A stretch of 64,000 nt of DNA, taken from Amaranthus tricolor. Its lineage: Eukaryota > Streptophyta > Magnoliopsida > Caryophyllales > Amaranthaceae. Of the stretch, positions 45,138-58,565 are shown in pieces. Every line of letters begins with the position of its first letter. The stretch's first letter is position 1. The notes under the pieces are model-generated. The model saw only the letters and a list, made by a program, of their open reading frames with translations, was not told the origin of the DNA and ran no database searches. Location: positions 19,698,189-19,762,188 of the forward strand of contig NC_080059.1 in NCBI RefSeq assembly GCF_026212465.1. Reading direction: 5' to 3'. Made by a program: the position numbers and the translations under genes.

Positions 45138-46814
45138 TCATGAACCCACATCTACCCTATCCAACTGAGTTGGTCTCCTTCGCCTCCTACGATAATAAGA
45201 GGCGTTCGGGTGTCGCTCTGGCAGTGGAGGGGATTGGTACTGTGATGGCCGTGATGGCCTAGCCTGCGAGGTCCCCGTAGCGTCAACGGGGTATGAATGA
45301 TCCATCTCCTCCAAATGGTAGTCATAAGCAGGAGATGAGACGTGCGTATGGGCGGTAGTCATTGAGGAATCTACAGCGACTGTCGATATGAAGTGATGGA
45401 ACTGCGAGCCGACGAGCATGCCATGGGCAATCTCCCTCACCGGCTCCTCGTGGCTGTACCGCATCACGTCTGCCGCACCTTGTGCCTGCGATTAATATTT
45501 AGTTAATGTAACATTATATTATTTAATTGGCAACTTAATCATATAAATGCAAATGAAGACTTATAAATTGGGTCATCTTAGGCGCAGTTGGTGCGTAATG
45601 TGCTGCTTCGAAGATGGCACGTGGTGTCATCCATCGGCGCGTGATGGAGAGGAACCACGGCATGTAGTCTGGTGTAGTAGGTGCGCCATGAACATCGATT
45701 GGCGCACCTTGTGCCAGCAGCTCAAGTCTAGCATCCCAACGAGCGATGTGACGCCAGTTGATCTCCATCCAGTTTGCCCCAGCCTGATTTTTGCGCGAAA
45801 TTAGGTGCAACTAGGGTTCAGTGTCACAAGGCGGTTGAATGCCCTGTACCAACCCATATTGGCGCATTACGCGCTCTGGTAGATGTACTTCGACAATGTC
45901 GAAGCATATGAGTGGCACAGAAGCCCTCCACGCCCCTGAATGAATCCCCGAGTGTTCGGGTATAACTGCGTAGGCTTCTGCTGGGTATGGGTCCCACAAA
46001 AACTAAAATACATGTTATGAAAAGGTAAGTGATATGTTGATTAAATTGTACTAATGTTAATGAGTACTGAAATGCTTACTTGGTTGGGTCGTAGCAGGTC
46101 TAACTGATCTCGGTAGAATCCTAGACCGCTACCGGTGTGCTTGCGCGTCCGGCGTGCAAAATTCCACCTCGAACCGTACGCAACATCTGGTGGGGGTTGT
46201 GGTGGAGGAGCAGTATCACCACGACCAACGGTTCTGTCATTTGCTAGCGCATCCTCATCAACATCCACATCGTCCTCAGAAGGGTCGTTAATGAGCTCAT
46301 TACTCTCATTTCCATCATCCCAAGGTCCCATCTCACCAGTTTCTCCTAAGTAAACCATTGAATCAATTGGAACTTGATTCGTAGGAGGTTGAGAAAAAAC
46401 ACAAAATGCGGAAGAAACAGCGGGATTTACAGTTTCCTGAGTTAATATAGGCATAGGGGTAGGAGTAGGATTAGAAGCAACTACATTTCCTAATGGTACT
46501 TCTTCTACGTATAACTCCAAAGAGGGAATTTGAGTGGACTTTGAATGCTCCCACATCGCATATATAGCCTCATCATCCTCAACAGGAAAGGAAATAAATT
46601 CTCCACTCAAGGCATATTTAAAGCTTATATTTACGGTACTTCTAGTAGGGTCCAATCCAATCTTAGAACATATAAAACGTCTAAAGTGGTTCAAATCCAT
46701 GTTCGAATTGCAAGCAAACAACTTACGTCTTCCCCCAACATAATGAACTTTGCCATTATTTTCTCTAATACAACCATTCCAAAAACATACTATAGTCACG
46801 CGAAATGATGTCAT
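45138..46814 (-). pseudogene. MULE-N-terminal / plant mobile domain fusion gene in the CACTA element
   Basis: Exon 1 is 46814-46080 (245 codons). Its first ~108 residues (VTIVCFWNGCIRENNGKVHY, FISFPVEDDEAIYAMWEHSK, SLELYVEEVPLG) resemble the N-terminal all-beta domain of MuDR-type proteins; an acidic and Pro-rich linker follows. It ends at a GT donor (46079-46078) and joins in frame to exon 2 at 46002. Exon 2 is a plant mobile domain: FYRDQLDLLRPNQ | FLWDPYPAEAYAVIPEHSG, WRASVPLICFDIVEVHLPER, GIQPPCDTEP. A TAG at 45813-45811 cuts the domain, but the frame continues (WMEINWRHIARWDARLELL, WFLSITRRWMTP). A last segment (45467-45138) is Pro/Arg-rich. Plant mobile domains occur in MAIN/MAIL proteins and in transposons. 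The function here is unknown; the stop suggests decay. Confidence 0.8.
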
Positions 46815-47410
46815 TTTCTACATTAATACAAAGAAAATTAACATCAACATCAACTCATGCCCATACAAGTACATTATATTCATTTGATTATAATTTTTTT
46901 TGGTCTAAAAATTATTCAAATCCATAATGTAGCTAAGTTCATACATATATAATACAAATAAAATCCAAATAATAAATCATTTCATAAGTTCAATAATAAT
47001 ATTTCTAATACCAACATCAACATCAACATTTCTAATAATATCTAACTAATACAACAACATTACTTCAGGATCCAACATAAAGCTATAAAAACAATTAAAA
47101 ATTACCTTCAATGCTTATGGATGATTAAGATTAGTCTTGATTTAACAACTAGAAACCTACATTTGAAAAAATAAACAAATTTGGTTAAAACTCTAAAAAC
47201 CAAAATATACACCAAAAAAACACAAAAAAATTTACCTTTGAGCAAGCTAGAGTATCACACACTAATTTTAAAGTACCAAATTGAAAGAGGAATGCAAGAT
47301 TTGATGGAATGAATCAATGGTTTTAGAGGAAGAATGTCTAATGAAGTTAGGATTTTGCGAAATGGATAAAATGCGAACAAAAGAAACTGACCTGCGTTTT
47401 TGTAGAAACT

Positions 47411-47528
47411 AGCTGTTCGCAGTTAGTAACTGCGAACAGCATATAAGACAAAATAGATGTTCGCAGTTACTAACTGCGAACAGCTAGTTTATCTTATATG
47501 CTGTTCGCAGTTAGTAACTGCGAACAGC
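47411..47528. repeat. Right palindrome array, mirror of the left one
   Basis: Three palindromes at 47411-47440, 47457-47484 and 47500-47528 use the same GTTCGCAGTTA/TAACTGCGAAC arms. ATATAAGACAAAATAGATG and CAGCTAGTTTATCTTATAT form the enclosing mirror pair. The flanking sequence to about 47640, read inverted, matches 44490-44585 (CCAAAAGTAAG, AATTAAATAAA), so each array lies at the end of a ~3.1-kb inverted-repeat-bounded unit around the fusion gene. Confidence 0.92.
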
Positions 47529-47639
47529 TCCAAAGCACAGCTTTGGAGTTTTCACACTTACTTTTGGGATTTTTTTAAAACTTTATTTATTTAATTAAAT
47601 TTTTTTTTGGCTCAAGTATTTCAAATTTTCACAATACTG

Positions 47640-47949
47640 TTATAGGCTAAATTTGTTAATGTCGCCCAAAACCATACCTAAAAATCTAAAATTTCGGTCC
47701 CTCCTAAAAACCTAAAACCCAAAAATGTAAATTAAAAAATCCCGCCTCCCTGTATGTAGGCAATGTAGCCCGCCATTCACCCAAAAAACCCTTTCACTTT
47801 TTTCCCTAACCCTAAAATCAAAAAGAAATTCCAATCCTTAAACATCGCCACTCCTTTCATTTTATCGCCACCCCCTCCAAATGAAATTACGAATTTGCCC
47901 CTGATTTTTAAAAAATTACAATTTTGTCACTCTCTACAAATTTCTTATT

Positions 47950-47989
<40 letters not shown>

Positions 47990-48078
47990 TCAATAACAAC
48001 AATAATAATAATAATTAACTTTTTATATTCTTCAAAATGAATATAAATAAAATTAATAATAATAACAGTAATAACAAC

Positions 48079-48127
<49 letters not shown>

Positions 48128-49350
48128 TCAATATCTAGTTTGTTTGATTTCCATGTTTAGTTGACTGCTTGCGCGTTCCACGATATTTGCTCAATTGTTA
48201 TTTTTCTAACCTGGGAACAATTGAATTTGAATTTAATTACATTAAAGAGTAAATTATATACTGCTTAGAATCTCAATACATGTAATTCGATCAATACTCA
48301 ACGGGTATATACTATATACTAACTAGAAATTATAATATCAATAAATAAATTAATATATTTTGTTTTTTTTTTTTTTTTGTCTGATTTTTTTTATCTTTCT
48401 GGAATTTGTTTGATTTCCATGGTTGGTGCTTTTGACTTCCATTGATGCTACCTGCTGTACATGTAGTTTTTGCAATTTTGCTTTGTTCAATTTTGTTTTT
48501 TCTATGTTTAGTTTTTGTTTGATTTTTGTTTTGTTTGATTTTGGTTTTTGTTGTTTATTACTGATTTTGTTTTGTTTTTTTAATCTTTAAATGATTTAAG
48601 TTTTTGATTTAATATGAAAGTTTGTTAGGTAAGATTATATAGATAGAAGATAGTTGCTTGATTTTTCTCACAAATATCATACTGGATTTTCATTCTTCTC
48701 TTTTTGTTCACTTTATTTTGTTCTTTCTAATAACAAACCACATCTTCACCCAAAGGATCAATCATTTTCACATATAAAAGATACCCAATTGAGAAAAATT
48801 CATACACCGTGGTTTGATGTCTATGATGATTAAAAGGGGACAAAGAGATTTTTATGGCTTATTAGAGAAAGTTATTGTGTTGGAATATGACTCTCTAAAA
48901 GATAGAACCAACCCTAGAGTTGTTATGTTTAAGTGTAAGTGGTTTGATGTCTATGATGATTAAAAGGGGATTCAAAAGGATAAGTTTAGGAGTACTCTAG
49001 TCAATGTTACTCGTAGATTAAAAACAAATGAACTATTTGCATCAGTATCTCAAATAGAACAAGTATTTTATGTTCCTACTCATAATAAAGTACAATGGAG
49101 GATTGTCATTTTATGTTCCTAATTTACATTTTTGAATATTTTCAGGTCAATGGTGCAATGCTGAATATGATAATATTTCGCTTTAGTAAAGAAGTAATTT
49201 GATAATCTCATTTTTATATATGATGATTATCCTGAGCAAGTACATATCCATTATAATTTTTTTAATATTTTTGTGAGTCAAACTTTTATGAAAAAAACTC
49301 AAATTAAATATATATACACATACTAGCAAAATACTTGCTCTTTTATTTAG
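47640..49350. other. CACTA interior without a gene
   Basis: This holds AT-rich DNA with AAT microsatellites at about 47951-47991 and 48059-48127, a block 47845-47945 shared (inverted) with 42318-42420, and TGTCGCCCAAAACC at 47680, a subterminal-type motif far from the present end. Two copies of GTGGTTTGATGTCTATGATG are at 48808 and 48940. No TNP2-type transposase frame is seen. Confidence 0.5.
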
Positions 49351-49352
49351 CA

Positions 49353-49824
<472 letters not shown>

Positions 49825-49959
49825 GTGCAATTAATAATTATGAGCTTCATTACAACAAGTATCCAAATTACACTTTGGGCAATAACTCATGCTCTAACAT
49901 GGGTAATATTGTAAATTTATATGTGCTACATTAACTATAGACTACACATATACTTTTGT

Positions 49960-50345
49960 CGCCAAAACATATAATTATGGGCTACAAATATAATTCTTAT
50001 CGCCCAAAACATATAACTATGGGCTACACACATATTATGTCGCCCAAAACGTATAACTATGGGCTACACACATATAATGCCGCGGAAAGGAAATATTTAT
50101 GGGCTGCATAGATGATATTGTCGCCCAAAGTTCAAACATGGGCTGCATATACTTGTGTCGCCCTAAGTTATATAATATAGGCTATGTGGACATAAGCATC
50201 ACCCAAACTCAAGCATGGGCGTCAGTAATAATTGTATGGCGCCCAAATATGTGCCGGGGTGATAGGGTGACACTTATCGTGTCACTTTAGAGAATTGTCC
50301 CCCCAACTTTGGGCGACATATTTTAAAGAATGGGCGACATAATTA
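49960..50345. repeat. Right subterminal repeats of the CACTA element
   Basis: About eight alternating motifs ATGGGCTACA and TCGCCCAAA, spaced 20-30 bp apart, occur in roughly 50-bp units (for example ACATATAACTATGGGCTACA then TATGTCGCCCAAAAC). Arrays of short alternating motifs near the ends are characteristic of CACTA elements and bind the element's own accessory protein. Confidence 0.85.
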
Positions 50346-51146
50346 GGTGTCGTCGAAAACGCTTTTTCTTGTAGTGAGTGAAGTCCACCAACACTGTCTC
50401 GTAAGACCCCATATACTAATACGTCGTTTAAGAACCTTTCTTAAACTAATTTTGTGTGTATACAACTCTTGTATTTAACCTCACTTATAATATGTTAAGA
50501 CAGTGGACTTAAGTTTTCTAAGTCTTTAAATATTTTAAAGCCTAACGAAAAATTATAACATATACATATACATATGATAAAGCTCATAAACTTCTTTTAT
50601 ATATATCAATGAAAAGCTTATATATACACACTAGCTAATAGTATACGTTTTTTGTCAATACATCAACATTTTTTTTATAGTAAATGGCAATATAAAATAA
50701 TAAAGGAAAAATTAGATTATTCATCTTTTCAACGTTAGGTTACAAAATGAGGATTAATAACCTCATTAAACCCACCATATAATTAGCCATAGTAAATGTA
50801 GGAGTTACACTACTATTTAACAACAAATTAATATAACCATTATACTAAATTGAGGATTATGACTAATATCTAGTTTTACTAGATTAGTCACATGAACCTA
50901 GACTTATAAAGGTCCAAACATACAAAAGAGTCTCACACATTGATATAGTGTGACCCAATAGGTTTAGTGACATCAAGCTCGTATCATTATCAAATAACGA
51001 TTCAGTGATGCTTATTGTTCTCTAGTAAAACATAAATGTTACTCAATATCCACTAAATTAACGTCTCGTTGTATACTCACTTAATTACGTTAAACAGTTT
51101 ACAAATATTCACATGATTATTGAACATTTCTAACAATTTCCCACTG

Positions 51147-52100
51147 TTTAAGAAACAAGTTTACTAGAGTTATGAGACTCCTCCCACTAACTCCCACTTG
51201 CTCTAACAAGTTGTGAATCTCAAATCCTTTGTCAACTTAAGTCTTAATCAAACATAAGGTAAGAACAATTGTCATCCTTATTTGGTCTGATCATGTTCCT
51301 CGGACTCATGAGATGAATCGAATAACAAATGATTATCTCCATAATTCATTTGAGCATGGCCATACATTTACAATTCCAACTCTTCGAGTGGCCTGCGACT
51401 AATAACCCCAAGAAGGTATGACAATTTCATCTTATCCCTCCTCTATTGCTATGTGGTTTATAAAATTTCTGAGTACAACCATGAGAGCCCCCTTTTACGA
51501 CATGGCGTTAGGCTGCATCAAACAACAATGTCCTCACATACAAAGTCAATAAGAAACTCAGGTCTTAGGATTCTATTTATAAGTCAATTTGAGATATTCT
51601 TATAACGTCAGTGTTCTTAAAGAATATTCAAAGCAGGTCATGTCCAAATAGAGATACTCAACCTCTATCAATGTGATTGACTTGACATCCAAAGTCTTAA
51701 TGATCTATGAACGCGATCATCAATCTACAACATTTTGACCATTATAGGTAATTGGCGTCCAATTCAACTACCTGGCCAGGGACCTAAAATAATCTAATTT
51801 CTCTAGTTCACATTATAGGTTTCATTTGTCAGATCACAACTAACAACCTATTCAGACTTTATAGATTACAATTTGGACTTCATTTAATTCTAAGCAATCA
51901 TTAAATGAATAAGTACAATACTTTACAAGATAATTATGAATCTTATATTACATTGAAAACCACTACAAATGTAACATAACTTATATATGCATCTCATAAC
52001 ATAACTGAGATCTAAACAATTGATGTCTGTCCCAACTAAATGCATCTAATGATTTTATTAAGACAATGGTTTAGTTGATAGGTATAGTTACCTAATAATA
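51147..52100 (-). other. 3' non-coding part of the minus-strand copia
   Basis: Sequence between the truncated RNase H and the polypurine tract, with wording such as CTCCCACTAACTCCCACTTG. It shows no open frame with homology; it is presumably 3' untranslated DNA or decayed RNase H. Confidence 0.5.
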
Positions 52101-52101
52101 T

Positions 52102-53961
52102 TTATGCTTCTAGTTTACTTATCATCATTTGTAATAGTTTAGTTGGAACTCTTTCGGCTAACATCGCTTTCGTTCGAATTAAAGAAGTAATTAGATTACA
52201 ATCAGAGACAACCTTATCTATTAGAAAGTTAGCATCTATGTAACCCTTTACACACAATTCAAATACACCTCCAAAAACCAAGAACTTATCCTTAATCCTG
52301 TTAAGGTACTTTAAGATTCTTGACCGTCGTCCTATGGTCATTACCAAGGCACGATCATTATCTTTTCTTCATGTTCGAGGCACACGAAAACATTTGGTCG
52401 AGTACACATCATAGCATACATGATAGATCCAATCGCAAAAGCGTATGGAATCCTGCTCATTGTCTCCAGCTCATCAGGTATTAAAGGACACTGCTTCTTG
52501 CTAAGAGACATGCCATGAGACATCAGAAGAAAACCTTCTTAGAGCTTGGCATATTGAACCTATCAAGGACTTTATCAATATAAGTCATTTGACTAAGCCC
52601 AATCATTCGGTTTGATCTAACTCTATAGAATGTACTAAGTCTCTCCAACATCTTTCATAGAGAAACTACTACTTAGCCAAGCCTTTACAAACTGAAGCAT
52701 CGGTACACAGGTATTTACAATCAGTATGTCATCCACATACAAAACTAAGAAAACAATAAAACTCCGAATGACTTTCTTGTATGCACAAGCTTTTGCCATC
52801 CATGTCAGTTTTTATCTTATAAATTTACTTGCACTCGATTGGTCTAGCACCTTCAGGAAAGTCAACCAAGTTCCAAACTTGATTTTCATACATTGATTCC
52901 ATCTCAGATTTCATGGCTCCAAGCCATAGTTTAGAGTCAGAATTCTCCATTGTTGCCTTATAGGTAGTAGGTTCTTCCTTATCTAATTTAAGGACTTTAT
53001 GACTTTCACGAAAGATATAACCCTCCATAGGATCTCTCCTTGGAGGTTTGCTCTGCCTACTAGTCCTACAAATTGGGACATCCACCACCTCAGTAGGTAC
53101 AACTGGTACCATAACTTGAGCTCCCATAGGAGAAACAATCTCTCCCACTAAAGGAGTGATTTGTGGCTGATCATCTTGAACTTCTTCAAGAGAAATATTT
53201 CTCCCACTTGGCTTTTGAGAAAGACCTTCTCTTTCTAAAAAGACACATTTGCAAGCCACAAATACTTTATGCTCACTAGGGTTGTACAAGTAATATTTCT
53301 TGGTTTCTTTGGAGTAATCCATAAAGGAAATCTTAACAGATCTAGGTTCAAGCTTATTTGGTTGTAAACGCTTTACATATGCTTGACAACCCCAAATCCT
53401 TAGAAAAGACAACTTAGGAACTTTTCCATTCCTTAACTCATATGGCGTCTTATTGACAGCTTTGGACGGAGTACGATTTAAAATATGAGTCGCTTTTAGG
53501 AGTGCATAACCCCAAAATAAAATAGGAAGATCGACTAAACTCATTATTGAACGAACTATATCTAATAAGGTCCGATTCTGCCGCTCAGAAACACCATTTA
53601 ATTGTGGTGTTCCAAGCGGGGTTCGTTGTGAAACTATTCCACAATTTTTCAGATGATCAACAAAGTCTTGACTCAGATATTCGCCACCTTGATCTGATCT
53701 AAGTGCTTTAATCGTCTTGTCAAGTTGATTCTGTACTTCATTCTGAATTTCTTTAAACTTTTCAAAAGATTCAGATTTATGTTTCATTAAGTAGACATAT
53801 CCATATCTACTTAAATCATCAGTAAAAGTAATAAAGTATTCATACCTTCCCCTAGCCAAGGTACTCATAGGACCACATTCATCTGCATGTATTATCCCTA
53901 ATAAGTCACTAGCTCTTTCCCCATGTCCAGTAAGTGGTGATTTAGTCATTTTTCCAAGCAA
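52102..53961 (-). pseudogene. Integrase, reverse transcriptase and RNase H remnants of the minus-strand copia
   Basis: 53961-52825 is 378 open codons. It begins MLGKMTKSPLTGHGERASDL, and the integrase core follows (GIIHADECGPMSTLARGRYE, ITFTDDLSRYGYVYLM, KALRSDQGGEYLSQ, GTPQLNGVSERQNRTLLDIV), showing both Asp residues and the Glu. It ends in the first reverse transcriptase residues (ENQVWNLVDFPEGA). Most of the reverse transcriptase is deleted: after KIKTDMDG the sequence jumps to LYVDDILIV near 52740. Fragments of the following thumb and RNase H region lie at 52523-52341 (AIGSIMYAMMCTRPNVFV) and 52347-52102 (KDKFLVFGG, LCVKGYIDANF). Stops and frameshifts separate them. Confidence 0.88.
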
Positions 53962-55363
53962 ACAAGACTCGCATACTTTATATGATTTAAAATCAAATGA
54001 GTCTAATAGTCCATCTTTATGGAGTTTTGGATGCGTTTCTCATTTACATTTCCTAGATGACAATACCAAACATAGGTATGATTAGAATCCTTTGATTTTA
54101 GTCTCTTAGAATTGTCCATGTGATAGTTTTTTTTATCAAGATATAGTATGAAAAAATCATTTATGCAACATAACAGATTTTATCTTTGTAAATTGAAAAA
54201 GAACCATTCTTTATTACAAATGTAAAACCTTTAGAATCCAACATTGAAATTAAAATCAAATTTCTATTCCTAGATGGAACATAATAACAATTATTAAGAT
54301 TTAACAAAAATCCTAGAGGTAAAGATAAACAATAAGATCCTACGGCTAATGCAGCTACTGTAGCTTTATTCCAACGCGTAGGTCAACTTCAACTCAGCAA
54401 GATCTCTACTTTTCTGCAATCCCTACACATTTCCACAAATTTGAGAATCACAATCGGTATCTAATATCCAAGAACAAGAGAAAACGAGGTTGATCTCTAT
54501 CACATAAATACGTGAAGTAGAAGCGACATTTCCATCCTTCTTGTCTTTGAGGTATTTTGGACGATTTCACTTCCAATGACCCTTCTTATTGCAATAGAAA
54601 CAAGTTTGATCTAAAGTAGCTCGAGACTTCACCTTGGTTTTGACAACCTCTTTGCCTTTCCCTTGGTTAACTTGCTTCTGTGACTTTCCCTTTTTCTAAA
54701 AGACATTCTTCCTTTTCTGAACCATAAGAACCCCTTTCTTTGGTTCAATGGGAATAGTCTGTTTAGCAGTTTTGAGCATACAAGCAACTCATTGATGTTT
54801 TTTCAATTGAATTCATATTGAAATTTTGAATAAAACTGTTAAAATCATCATGTAAGGAATGCAGTATGATGTCAACGGTGAGTTCTTCACCAAACTCAAC
54901 ATCAAGTCATTCCAAATTTTCAAAATGACTCTTCATTTTGAGAACATGGGGACCAACAGGTTTGTCTTTTTTGAGTTAGCTACTAGTATAGCCTTGACAG
55001 TCTCAAAACGTTCAGTTCTAGCGTGTTTCCCAAACATAGCTTGGAGCTAATCAAAGATGTCATAGGCTTTCATTACCTGGAATTGTTTTTGCAATTCAGG
55101 AACATGGATGCCAACTTCAAGCATGTGACATCTAAAGACCTTTCAAGGGTAGCTTTATAAGCCTTCCAGTCCTCCGCAGAGGCATTAAGTGTATGTTCAT
55201 CAGGAATCGGAGTTTCAAGAATGTCCAATTTTCGCTCATGTTTGAGAACAATTCTCAAATTCTTTGACCAATCAAGAAAGTTGTTTCCATTAAGTTTTTC
55301 TTTTTCGAGTATTGACCGTAAACCAAAATTAGTGAATACGTTATTGTTCAAATTATTTGCCAT
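53962..55363 (-). pseudogene. gag and protease of the minus-strand copia
   Basis: 55363-55073 opens with MANNLNNNVFTNFGLRSILE, KLNGNNFLDWSKNLRIVLKH, the usual N-terminus of one large copia gag family. Further on, the zinc knuckle at 54602-54569 reads CFYCNKKGHWK, then a TGA and an Arg in place of the last Cys. The protease site follows as WILDTDCDSQIC near 54470, where the family has D-T-G-C; the Gly is Asp. Several stops and shifts lie between. The protein would not assemble or cleave. Confidence 0.82.
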
Positions 55364-57138
55364 CTACAAATGAAATATTACAAAGTGTAAGAATTCTATG
55401 ATTATCATAAATGAATAATTTTTTAACATATTATAAAGGAATTCATTCCACCAAATTAAATTTAATGGCCTTTTTAATTTAGTGATTCCAAGACCCCATT
55501 TTCACTAACCCTAAGCAAGCTTTGGCTTGTCACCTAAAGTTAATTGCTATAGGTAAAGAAGCTATTTCTTAATTATTCATAATAATTTTTGGTTGGTAAT
55601 AATAAGATAACTCTTTATCTACTATTACCCCATGTTTCTAAGTGTCAACTTTTCTTGACCTACTTAGTTAAGTTAAACCACTTTTCACCAACTACTTATC
55701 TTAGGATAATTAAAAGGCACCAGGCTTTGTCGAAACCTACCTAATTAACGATCTAAAGCTTCATAGTGTTACTAATTGGAATAGCATTACAGCTCAATAT
55801 TATTAGGGACTATGGTTGTTTTTATTAACACAAATAAAAGTGAACTCTAATTATTTGAATTAATAAACTAAACAATCAAAGCATGCATCATCAAGAAATA
55901 TAACCAAAAAAAAAATAAAGCAATAAAATAATGCATAAATGAGGTTTCTAGTATGGCCCCAAAACACTTGAAAATCTAATCTTCAAGTCCCATATTTTGA
56001 ACACCACTTGAATCTCTATTCTTCTTGGTCTTCAACTTCATGGATACATACAAAATAATAATTAGACTTTGAAATGTACAAAAAAAATAAAATATTTAAC
56101 TATTACATTCAAAATAAACGATACGTCGTATTTAATTACATTCAAAATAATGGCATGCGAACCGTATTATCAATCCCAATTGGGCCATACTAGTTACCAT
56201 GACCTGTATAATTAATAATTATCATTCATTCACTTACTATTTGTAAGTGGCCCATACAATATAATATTTAAACAAATTTAAAGAAAAATACATAAAGTAC
56301 ATAAATAAATATATAATCTTATTATTTAAATTAAACATGATAAATAATCACATTATTCAATTTTAATTTGCATGAATTTTAATTGATTCATAATCAATCA
56401 AATAAATTATTTTTACTTCTCTTAATCAAAATAAACCTCCCACTTAAAAATAATCTTCATTGAAAAGTGATCTTATTATTAACAATTAATAATAAATTCT
56501 ACCCCTAAACTTTAATCAAATTAAGGTTTAACAAAAAATGGACTAATAAAATCTATTTAAAGATAATGGCAACTAAGAAAGAATTTATTTTTATTAATAC
56601 TAATTTCACATGGTGAATATAAAATAAGGCTAATCAAATTAGCACTAATAAATATCACAACGTAAAATGTAATGCAAAAACCAAGCTAATCGTATTAGCA
56701 CTAGTCCATAACATATAAAATAATACCAAATTCTATAATTTGTTTATCAATTCAATTCTTGAATTTTGTTAACTATTAACAAAAGATTCAAAAAATAATC
56801 AAATATATTATCCAAACATGCCAAAAAAATCAACTTTTCAATTTGTGATTATTATTTTAAATATCAAAATTTAATCAAACACTTTAATTAAAAATGATAT
56901 ATTAAAATAATTAAATTGGCAAATGGAGGAATCAAAATTAACAAATTTAATTTTAATAAACAAAGTTCAAAACTTTACAACAAAAACAATTTTAGTACCC
57001 TCCCCTAAAGTTCTTAACTTTTTATTTTTATGCAAATTAAAATTATCATGTGTAAATAAATAACTCATATACATTATTTATGTAAAATCAATATTTATAT
57101 GCCCAAAACATATCAATAAAAGAGGAAATTAATACTAT
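55364..57138 (-). other. Long non-coding leader of the minus-strand copia
   Basis: About 1.8 kb lies between the right LTR and gag. It is AT-rich and repetitive (TTAATCAAATTAGCACTAAT type words recur at 56635-56705) without an ORF. A canonical primer site is not seen beside the LTR. Confidence 0.55.
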
Positions 57139-58125
57139 TGTAGGGTTCTAGTACTGTTAACTTTTAACATGTGAAAAACTAAAACCTACCCAAGACCCAA
57201 TTATTGACATAAGATGACATAAATAAATATCGGGATGAGAAATTATACCTTTGTAGCGTGAATCCACTAGCAAAATATAACTACGAGTAAGAACCGCAAA
57301 TATAGTTCCTCTAGTAACGTCCACCAACAATGTCTCGTAAGATCCCGTATGCTAGTACGTCGTTTAAGAATCTTTCTTAAACTAATTTTGTGTGTATACA
57401 ACTCTTATATTTAACCCCACTTATAATATGTTAAGAAAATGCACTTAAGTTTTCTAAGTCTTTAAATATTTTAAAGCCAAACGAAAAAATTATAACATAT
57501 ACATATACATATGATATATTTTAACGCCAAACAAAAACATTATAACATATACATATACATATGATAAAGCTCATAAACTTCTTTTGTATATATCAATGAA
57601 AAGGTGTAATATAATCTTATATATACACACTAGCTATTACTATACGTTTTTTTTCAACACATCAACATTTTTTTTATAGTAAATGGCAATATAACATAAT
57701 AAAGGAAAAATTAGACTATTCATCTTTTCAACTTTAGGTTACAAAATAAGGATTAATAACCTCATTAAACCCACCATATAATTAGCCATAGTAAATATAG
57801 GAGTTACACTACTATTTAACAACAAATTAATATAACCATTGAGTATTATGACTAATATCTAGTGTTACTAGATTAGTCACATGAACTTAAACTTATATAA
57901 GTTCAAACACACAAAATAGTCTCACACATTGATATAGTGTGACCTAATAGGTTTAGTGACATCAAGCTCATAGCATTATCAAATAACGGTTGAGTGACGC
58001 TTATTGGTCTCTAGTAAAACATAAACGTTACTCAATATCCACTAAATTAACGTGTCGTTGTATACTCACTTAATTACGTTAAACGACTTTCAAAATATTC
58101 ACTTGATTATTGAACATTTCTAACA
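57139..58125 (-). repeat. 5' LTR of the minus-strand copia (empty-site copy)
   Basis: 987 bp, collinear with 44110-44286 plus 50377-51135. The extra ~50 bp relative to the left copy are a local tandem duplication at about 57475-57575 (TATAACATATACATATACAT twice). At 57310-57325, CTCTAGTAACGTCC lacks the CACTA element and so shows the pre-insertion state. Confidence 0.9.
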
Positions 58126-58565
58126 GTCCCTCGACTCACGAAAGATTAAGAGAAGTTTCTGCATCGGGAAAGATTTATAAAATGCATATAGATAAAATAA
58201 TAAGTAAAAAAAATTAACAAAAATGCAAACAATACTAATAATAATAATAATAGAAACGAGAAAAGCAAGAGAACAAGAACACCAATAAGTTATCTAAGAG
58301 AAAATCAGTAGTCTAAAACTTGGATATGGCACCTCCAACTACCCATATCCCTAGTCAGGTCCTCAGAGAGGTTTAACTCATGCAAGTCAACTTTTATTTG
58401 CTCATTTCATGTTCTCCTAGGTCGTCCTCGACTCTTCTTACACTCTACTATAATGCTTTCTACCCTCCTCACAGGGGTGTCAAAAGTCTTTCTCTGCATA
58501 TGTCGAAACCACCTCAATATATTTTCGCATATTTTTCTAGAAATAGAGGCAACCCTAATTCTTGA
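58126..58565 (-). pseudogene. RTE-type LINE, 3' end of the reverse transcriptase ORF
   Basis: On the minus strand the translation reads ENILRWFRHMQRKTFDTPVR, RRVESIIVECKKSRGRPRRT, then a TGA where Trp is usual, then LNLSEDLTRDMGSWRCHIQV. This is the characteristic C-terminus of plant RTE-like LINE polyproteins. Upstream parts are missing (5' truncated). The element continues at 44109-43997 beyond the copia insertion. An ATT-triplet stretch (about 58235-58250) lies between the coding end and the insertion site. Confidence 0.82.

Noticed and set aside
45547..46808. Plus-strand frames of 69-87 codons opposite the fusion gene
   Set aside because: They are antisense shadows of the plant mobile domain and MULE-like exons.
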